Part shown: positions 57,157 through 64,000 of the stretch, piece by piece
Layout: every line of letters begins with the position of its first letter
Numbering within the stretch: the stretch's first letter is position 1
NCBI RefSeq assembly: GCF_017876165.1
Contig: NZ_JAGINQ010000008.1
Location: 186,001-250,000 of the forward strand
Length of the DNA: 64,000 nucleotides
Reading direction: 5' to 3'
Source of the DNA: Azospirillum soli
GTDB lineage: Bacteria > Pseudomonadota > Alphaproteobacteria > Azospirillales > Azospirillaceae
Notes under the pieces: generated by a model
The model's input: the letters and a program-made list of their open reading frames with translations, nothing else
The model's database searches: none
What the model was told of the DNA's origin: nothing
Program-made: the position numbers and the translations under genes

Positions 57157-57237
57157 CCATTGTGCATCGCCCCATTGTGCACCGCCTCATTGTGCACCGT
57201 TGTGCAGATTTCGGAGGTTTTCGAATCTGCACAACGG
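57157..57237 (+). repeat. TTGTGCA hairpin element, copy 2
   Basis: Three ATTGTGCA(T/C)CG units at 57159-57169, 57174-57184 and 57189-57199 lead into a hairpin with arms 57197-57210 and 57224-57237 (CCGTTGTGCAGATT / AATCTGCACAACGG) and a 13-base loop. The arms match copy 1 at 46854-46893; the loop differs but has equal length. It lies directly after the LOG gene. Confidence 0.75.
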
Positions 57238-57298
57238 GGTTTTGGGGCGGATTGACGTTTGGTGTCAGGGGGATGCTGGGGTTTGTAGGTAGGCGTAT

Positions 57299-57319
57299 GT
57301 TGTGCAGTGGGTGCACAAC
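57299..57319. repeat. Small GTTGTGCA inverted repeat
   Basis: GTTGTGCA and TGCACAAC flank a 5-base loop (GTGGG). It belongs with the TTGTGCA elements and lies 62 bases after copy 2. Confidence 0.6.
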
Positions 57320-57349
57320 GATGCGTGGGCGAATGATTGTCGGAGTGTT

Positions 57350-57472
57350 GCCCCCACCCTTCCCACGGCTTTGCCGTGGGCCCCTTCCCTCCCCCGCTGC
57401 GCAAGGGAGGGAGTTTGGGCGAAGCGGCGGAGTTCCCTCCCCTGCGCAGCGGGGAAGGGTTAGGGTGGGGGC
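57350..57472. repeat. Hairpin-rich repeat at the 3' end of the HTH gene
   Basis: Outer arms (GCCCCCACCCTT... and ...GGGTTAGGGTGGGGGC) pair across about 120 bases. Within are CCCACGG/CCGTGGG and CCCTCCC/GGGAGGG stems. The arm core is shared with the repeat at 30873-31046. The region 57138-57473 holds only repeats and no supported gene. Confidence 0.7.
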
Positions 57473-57473
57473 C

Positions 57474-58028
57474 CGTGTTATCCGGGATAATAGGCGGCAA
57501 CGGACGGTCCAACCGGCCTTCATCATCCGGCGGCAGAGTCCAGGAGGGGGCGAGCAGGGCGTTGTGCCGGCGGAGTTTGGCGCGGGCCTCGCGGACCAGC
57601 GATACGTATTCCCAGTAGGTGCGGTAGCGGAAATCGGTGTGCTCCTGCCAGGCGCCCCAGATGGTGGTGCGGTGCATGCCGACCTTCTGTCCGGCTTCGG
57701 TCGGTGAGTAGCCGGCGGCGATCAGGCGGGCAACGCGGGCCCAGACCTCGTCCGGGTAGGGCGAGCGGGGGACGAGGCGGCCTTCCTCACAGGTGATCGG
57801 CGGTGGGCCGTCCCGCGCGTCGGGGCCTTCGGTGGGGGCGCGGCCGTCCTGGGCGTAGCGGAGGACGCAACTGTCCAGGCATTTGGGGTCGGAGCGGTTC
57901 CAGGCCGCCACTAGGGTTGGGTGGGAGAAGCCGAGTGCCGCCAAGCCCTGCGTGCGGTCGCGGGGGATGCAGGTCTTGCCTCGGCGGAACCCCAGCGCGA
58001 CGGTGATGGTCCGTCCTCCCGGAAGCAA
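57474..58028 (-). CDS. HTH-domain protein with undefined 3' end
   Basis: About 185 residues of an apparently real protein. A helix-turn-helix is clear near residues 92-125 (YPDEVWARVARLIAAGYSPT, GQKVGMHRTTIWGAW), and the N terminus has a short cysteine pair (CLDSCVL). The frame does not stop here: it stays open through the repeat at 57350-57472 and on across the antisense strand of LOG and pdxY to 55362. I therefore annotate only the part that looks conserved; the true end was probably lost when the repeat entered. The start is a TTG at 58026-58028 and is uncertain. A phage- or transposon-like regulator is possible. Confidence 0.45.
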
Positions 58029-58133
58029 TAAAGGACTTTGATCCTATATATGCGCGTGGTGCACGTCAAGGATGGGGAAGGGCGTTGGGGTACCCTTCCC
58101 AGTGAGCGTGTCGAGGCTTTGTTGGGTTTTGGC

Positions 58134-58619
58134 TTATTGGGTTTTTTGGCGCGGATCGTCGCTCGGGTTCACGTATGTCAGGCCCCAGGGGCCGTTCGTG
58201 GCGATCTGAACCACGGTTTCCTCGTCGATGTAGGCGAAGTGGGGCGCGCCGGGCGCAAGGGCGAAGAAGCTGCCCGCCGGCAGGGGTTGTGTCTTGTTCT
58301 TATCCATTTGGCCGCCCATGCCGAGCTTGAACGTGCCCGAGATTACCGTGACAAGTTCGTCGACGGGATGCGTGTGCGCGGGAAGATGCTGGTTGGCCGG
58401 TATCTTCAGCCGCATGACGAAGGGCCCCGCCTTGGCCGGGTCGCCATACAGCACGGCGAGTTGCACTCCCTTCGGTAGGACCGGCGGAGCGGCAGACCAA
58501 GTCAACTCCGTTGGCGTCACCATTTTGTGAGTGTCCGACGGTGTGGCCGTTTGAGCGACGGCGGCGGGTGCCGTTCCAGCCAGAACCAGAATGCTCGTTG
58601 CGATCATTGCAAACTTCAT
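58134..58619 (-). CDS. Secreted cupin-domain protein
   Basis: A 161-residue protein with a signal peptide (MKFAMIATSILVLAGTAPAAVAQ) and a cupin barrel containing the metal-binding HLPAHTHPVDE motif near residues 78-88 and a second-motif PGAPHFAYID. It is probably periplasmic. The ligand or reaction is unknown. ATG 58617-58619 was chosen because the signal peptide starts there and GGGAGG precedes it. It is a single gene. Confidence 0.85.
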   Translation of the reverse strand: MKFAMIATSILVLAGTAPAAVAQTATPSDTHKMVTPTELTWSAAPPVLPKGVQLAVLYGDPAKAGPFVMRLKIPANQHLPAHTHPVDELVTVISGTFKLGMGGQMDKNKTQPLPAGSFFALAPGAPHFAYIDEETVVQIATNGPWGLTYVNPSDDPRQKTQ

Positions 58620-58793
58620 GAGGCACCTCCCTGAGTCCTGGGAGCCTTTCGCCGGTGGTGAAATCCACCGGGGAAGTGATTTTACTCCCAGGACGCAGGG
58701 GTGGCGTGAACTCAATAGCCGGTGCGTGCCGCCTCTAATCGGTGTCGAGTCTTGGCGAATGTTTGCTTTCTTTGGCGGGGCGCCGGGTGGTCG

Positions 58794-59645
58794 CTATGCC
58801 AACAACGCTTGCGCGTGGTGGCGCAGGTGGTCGTCAATGAAGCTGGCGATGAAGAAATAGCTGTGGTCGTAGCCGGGCTGCATGCGCAGCGTCAGCGGGT
58901 GGTTGGCCGCCGAGGCCGCCTGTTGCAGGGCTTCGGGCTTCAGCTGGGTTTGCAGGAAGCTGTCGGCGTCGCCCTGGTCTATCAGGATGGGGAGACGTTC
59001 CTGCGCCTGATCTTTTGGGGTGCGGGCGATCAGGGCGCAGCTGTCCCATTCCAGCCATTGCGCCCAGTCCTGGCCGAAGAAGCGGCCGAAGGCTTTCTCA
59101 CCCCAGGGGACGGCGGCCGGGTTGACGATGGGCGCGAAGGCGGAGACGGAACGGTAGCGCCCCGGATTGCGCAGCGCGCAGACCAGCGCGCCGTGGCCGC
59201 CCATGGAATGGCCGGACACGGAGCGGAGGTCGGAGACGGGGAGTTCCGCCTCCACGAGCGCCGGCAACTCATTCACGACGTAGTCGTGCATGCGGTAGTG
59301 GGTGGCCCAGGGCTCCTGCGTGGCGTTGACGTAGAAGCCGGCGCCGTGGCCGAAGTCCCAGGCGCCGTCCGGGTCGCCGGGCACGTCGGGGCCGCGCGGG
59401 CTGGTGTCCGGCGCGACGATGGCGATGCCCAGCTCCGCCGCCGTCCGCATGGCGCCGGCCTTCTGCATGAAGTTCTCGTCCGTGCAGGTCAGGCCGGACA
59501 GCCAGTAGAGGACGGGGACGCGCCCCGTCTCCGCCTGCGGGGGCAGGAAGGCGGCGAACACCATGTCGCAGCCGAGCACCGAGGAACGGTGCCGGAAGCG
59601 CTTGTGCCAGCCGCCGAAGGATTTGTTGGCTGAAAGTTGCTCCAT
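58794..59645 (-). CDS. fghA: S-formylglutathione hydrolase
   Basis: A 283-residue esterase-D-type serine hydrolase that splits S-formylglutathione into formate and glutathione, the last step of glutathione-dependent formaldehyde oxidation. The nucleophile elbow [11 protein letters not shown] is near residues 144-154, and the C-terminal [17 protein letters not shown] carries the catalytic histidine. It starts 7 bases after frmA and is clearly cotranscribed. Confidence 0.96.
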   Translation of the reverse strand: MEQLSANKSFGGWHKRFRHRSSVLGCDMVFAAFLPPQAETGRVPVLYWLSGLTCTDENFMQKAGAMRTAAELGIAIVAPDTSPRGPDVPGDPDGAWDFGHGAGFYVNATQEPWATHYRMHDYVVNELPALVEAELPVSDLRSVSGHSMGGHGALVCALRNPGRYRSVSAFAPIVNPAAVPWGEKAFGRFFGQDWAQWLEWDSCALIARTPKDQAQERLPILIDQGDADSFLQTQLKPEALQQAASAANHPLTLRMQPGYDHSYFFIASFIDDHLRHHAQALLA

Positions 59646-59652
59646 GCCGGCC

Positions 59653-61303
<1,651 letters not shown>

Positions 61304-61798
61304 CCGCCGTTGGTCCTCGTTACAGGGATACAACGCGAGGAGGGCGGAACTCTTCAACGCGAAGCGGGAGTAGAGGCGGATCCGTGGGGGTGCCCCGGTT
61401 GGCGAGGCGGTTTCCGCTTTCTGCCTGCCACGGCACGGGACACGATCCGGGCCCGCTTTCGACATATCGCGTCCGTTGCGCGGCACAGGGGTCCATGGCG
61501 GCGGTTCTTCACCAGGAATGCGGGGCCAGTCCGACGGCTTCCACGGGCCTTGAAGCGATTGCCCGCAGGAGCGGATCCCCAAACTCCAGGACTGGGGACG
61601 TCCATTCGGCGCTCCCTGCCGGACTGTTTCCGCATCGGCACTGGCCCGGCCCCTCCCCGCTGCCGGGCGTCTTGGCGGCAGCCGTGCCCTTCCCCTGCAC
61701 GGCTGCCGCATTTCCGTGCCATTTTGCGTTCCCAGGTGTTCATCCGATGAAATAAGGCGGATCCCATACCGCCAAGATGCAAGCGGCGGAGGTCCCAC
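61304..61798. other. 495-bp region without a supported gene
   Basis: Open frames here show no conserved sequence and look like chance in a GC-rich region. One perfect 11-bp inverted repeat (GGCAGCCGTGC / GCACGGCTGCC, 61677-61707) has a 9-base loop and no T-run. The response regulator begins at 61799 on the other side. A promoter for it is presumably here but not evident. Confidence 0.5.
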
Positions 61799-62530
61799 AT
61801 GGGTCATCATGGACGCTATGGGCTCAATCCGGTGCGCGCGGGGGGCGTGTTCGGACAGGCCGGTCTTGCGGGTGCCGCGCCTCGGCTGCTCGTGGTGGAC
61901 GATCACGCGCTGGTCCGGCACGGGCTGGCGCTGGCCATCAGGGTGCGCTTTCCGGCCGCCACCGTGTTCGAGGCGGGCTCGCTGGCCGAGGCGGTGCGGC
62001 GGGTCCAGTCCGTCGGCAACCTATCGGCGGTGCTGTTCGACCTTCAGCTTGGCGATTCCAACGGGCTGCCGGGCGTCCAGACGATGCTGCGCATCCTCGA
62101 CGGGGTGCCGCTGCTGGTCATCTCCGGCTCGCCCGACGCCAGCCTGATCACGGCGTGCATCCAGGCCGGCGCCCGTGGCTTCCTGCCCAAGGGGGCGGAG
62201 GCCGAGGTGCTGGACCACGCGCTGCCCATCGTGCTCGGCGGCGGCATCTACGCCCCGCTGCCTCGTCCCGGCGCGGGGCCGGCGCAAGCGGCGGCACCCG
62301 TGGCGCAGACCCCGCCTTTGGTGCCCGGCGCCATGGAGGGGCTGACCGAGCGCCAGCGCGACGTGCTGAAGCTGCTGCTCGACGGGCAGTCGAACAAGGA
62401 GATCGCCCGTTCGCTCGGCGTGCTGGAAGGCACGGTGAAGGTGCACCTGCGCAGCATCATGCAGCGGTTGGGCGTGCGCAACCGCACGCAACTGGCCCTG
62501 CTGGCCGCGAAGTCCGGTTTGACGATGTGA
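61799..62530 (+). CDS. LuxR-type response regulator
   Basis: A 243-residue NarL/FixJ-type regulator. The receiver domain (about residues 28-145) has LLVVDDHALVRHGLA, LFDLQLGDSNGL with the phosphoacceptor aspartate and FLPKGA with the lysine. The C-terminal HTH (LTERQRDVLKLLLDGQSNKE, GTVKVHLRSIMQRLGVRNRT) binds DNA. It is upstream of the CheR-PAS gene on the same strand, so both may be controlled together. Confidence 0.93.
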   Translation: MGHHGRYGLNPVRAGGVFGQAGLAGAAPRLLVVDDHALVRHGLALAIRVRFPAATVFEAGSLAEAVRRVQSVGNLSAVLFDLQLGDSNGLPGVQTMLRILDGVPLLVISGSPDASLITACIQAGARGFLPKGAEAEVLDHALPIVLGGGIYAPLPRPGAGPAQAAAPVAQTPPLVPGAMEGLTERQRDVLKLLLDGQSNKEIARSLGVLEGTVKVHLRSIMQRLGVRNRTQLALLAAKSGLTM

Positions 62531-62609
62531 AGGGGGACGGTCCGAAGTCCGGTTGAGGCCGGCGCGGTCGTCCCGATATGATGGCGTCCCTTTCAGCCGC
62601 GTGGCCGCC

Positions 62610-64000
62610 ATGTCCAGCAAAGAACCCAGCGCCAAGGAACCCGTTGAACCCGAGTTCGAGGCGCTGATCCGCTACATCCAGGAAAGCCGCGGCCTCGACT
62701 TCCGCGGCTACAAGCGCACCAGCCTGCAACGCCGCATCCGGCGGCGCATGGAGGAGGTCGGCTGCGAGGACTTCGCCACCTATCACGGCCTGCTGGAGGC
62801 GGACCCGCAGGAGTTCATCCATCTGCTGAACACCGTGCTGATCAACGTCACCTCCTTCTTCCGCGACGCCGAGGCCTGGGAGGTGCTGAAGAAGGACGTG
62901 GTGCCGCGCATCCTGGCGCGGCGGGCCGACCGGGGGCCCATCCGCATCTGGAGCGCCGGCTGCGCGTCGGGGGAGGAGCCCTATTCGCTGGCCATGCTGT
63001 TCGCCGAGGCGATGGGCAAGGATGGCTTCTGCGCACGGGTGAAGATCTACGCCACCGACCTGGACGAAGTGGCGCTGAACACCGCCCGCCACGCCATGTA
63101 CGCCCCGCGCGACGTCGAGAGCGTGCCGACGGGGCTTCTGGAGAAGTATTTCGAGCGGACCAACAACCACTACGTCTTCCAGCGCGAACTGCGCAAATGC
63201 GTGATCTTCGGGCGCCACAACATCGTGAATGACGCGCCGATCTCGCGCATCGACCTGCTGGTCTGCCGCAACCTGCTGATCTATCTGGAAAGCGAAACCC
63301 AGAACATCGTCCTGCCGCGCCTGCATTACGCCCTGGTCAACGACGGCGTCCTGTTCCTCGGCAAGGCGGAAACGCAGCTGGCGCGCTCCAAGATGTTCGA
63401 GCCGGTGGATCTGAAGAGCCGCATCTTCCGCAAGGTGCCGCAGGAATGGCGGCGCAGCCTGGGCGGCAGCCTGACCATGGCGCCGGAGCCCAACAACCAC
63501 CGGCCGAGCTTTCAGACGCGCCTGATGGAAGGCATCGTGGACAGCAGCACCACCGCCTACCTGTCGGTCAACAGCGAGGGGCAGCTGGTCTTCGCCAACG
63601 CCATGGCGCGGCGGCTGCTGGACGTCGGCGAGGTGGATATCGGCCGCCCGTTCCAGGACCTGTCGATCTCCTACCGCCCGACCGAGCTGCGCTCGCGCAT
63701 CGAGGAGGTGCAGAAGACCGGGCGCATGGTGCGCATCGACCATCAGGAGTTCACCCGCCCGCCGGGCGAGACGATGCGCCTGACCATCGAGATCTCGCTG
63801 CTCTATGGGCGCGACGGCAAGCCCTTCGCCACGCTGCTGTCCTTCACCGACACCGGCCGCAACTTCCTGCTGCAACAGGAGCTGGAGGCCGCGCAGGAGA
63901 GCCTGGAGACCACCATCGAGGAGCTGCAAAGCTCCAACGAGGAGCTGGAGACGACCAACGAGGAGCTGCAAAGCACCAACGAAGAGCTTGAGACGACCAA
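62610..64000 (+). CDS. CheR-type methyltransferase fused to PAS and coiled coil (partial)
   Basis: The open frame begins at ATG 62610 and runs off the window end (463 codons seen). It has a CheR-like SAM methyltransferase (residues 1-280; RIWSAGCASGEEPYSLAM, DLLVCRNLLIYL), a PAS domain (about 310-425), and then a coiled coil with tandem E-E-L-Q/E-x-x-N/T-N repeats (from about residue 430). No CheB domain precedes it, unlike many CheB-CheR-PAS-kinase hybrids. The missing 3' part may include a kinase. It follows the LuxR-type regulator by 79 bases. Confidence 0.88.
   Translation, partial: MSSKEPSAKEPVEPEFEALIRYIQESRGLDFRGYKRTSLQRRIRRRMEEVGCEDFATYHGLLEADPQEFIHLLNTVLINVTSFFRDAEAWEVLKKDVVPRILARRADRGPIRIWSAGCASGEEPYSLAMLFAEAMGKDGFCARVKIYATDLDEVALNTARHAMYAPRDVESVPTGLLEKYFERTNNHYVFQRELRKCVIFGRHNIVNDAPISRIDLLVCRNLLIYLESETQNIVLPRLHYALVNDGVLFLGKAETQLARSKMFEPVDLKSRIFRKVPQEWRRSLGGSLTMAPEPNNHRPSFQTRLMEGIVDSSTTAYLSVNSEGQLVFANAMARRLLDVGEVDIGRPFQDLSISYRPTELRSRIEEVQKTGRMVRIDHQEFTRPPGETMRLTIEISLLYGRDGKPFATLLSFTDTGRNFLLQQELEAAQESLETTIEELQSSNEELETTNEELQSTNEELETT

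Noticed and set aside
57157..57319. CRISPR-like array because of spaced TTGTGCA repeats
   Set aside because: The repeats are only 7-11 bases long, change orientation and have no uniform spacers or cas genes.
61384..61755. Possible 123-residue gene in the gap before the response regulator
   Set aside because: Composition is random-looking, no ribosome binding site or family signature is visible, and the opposite strand is also open.

Overview
The window looks like a chromosomal segment of a high-GC alphaproteobacterium of the Azospirillum type (Rhodospirillales). This rests on recalled gene content: aerobic cobaltochelatase CobS/CobT beside a J-domain gene, the dapF-mtaB-ftsY run, a CheD-containing chemotaxis operon, RHH_4 and DUF2889 proteins, a symporter-type histidine kinase and EcfG-style stress signals. 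No rRNA, tRNA, CRISPR array, prophage or complete insertion sequence was seen. The window ends inside a gene.

Layout. 0-5 kb: a secreted protein, then cobS and cobT interrupted by a GxxExxY gene that sits exactly between 39-bp inverted repeats, then divergent J-domain and bolA genes. 5-14 kb: a ribbon-helix-helix regulator with repeated upstream sites, DUF2889, a CBS protein, aroK-aroB, a two-gene lead-in to xerD, and malate synthase. Two copies of a 115-nt, five-hairpin element flank this stretch. 14-17.8 kb: a partner-switching module of two REC-PP2C phosphatases, a GHKL kinase-like protein and a STAS protein. 17.8-28 kb: a chemotaxis operon read leftward, STAS-cheY-cheA-cheW-mcp-cheR-cheD-cheB-soluble receptor/CheZ-like protein. 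28-34 kb: a receiver protein, a degenerate kinase fused to a DnaQ-type exonuclease, a small membrane protein and a symporter-histidine kinase. 34-46 kb: SPOR protein, allantoinase-like PuuE, septation protein YciB, LpxR-like outer membrane enzyme, a Phd/VapC toxin-antitoxin pair, another chemoreceptor, amn, then dapF-mtaB-ftsY. 46-57 kb: a DUF4242 protein, a glycosyltransferase/GtrA group, leuD-leuB, a KGG stress protein with a probable EcfG promoter, an uncharacterised five-helix membrane protein, a CoA-ester lyase, pdxY and LOG. 57-64 kb: a broken or run-on HTH gene in a repeat-rich patch, a cupin, the glutathione-dependent formaldehyde pathway (frmA-fghA), a small secreted protein, a LuxR-type response regulator and a CheR-PAS protein cut by the window end.

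The strongest theme is signal transduction: about fifteen genes for chemotaxis, partner switching and two-component signalling between 14 and 34 kb, plus receptors and a CheR-like protein elsewhere. The second theme is intergenic structure. At least four kinds of palindromic or hairpin-rich repeats occur, two of them in related pairs whose differences preserve base pairing or loop length. Start sites were chosen by family length, signal peptides, gene overlap and visible ribosome binding sites. Functions come from recognised motifs and recalled family knowledge; no database search was possible.
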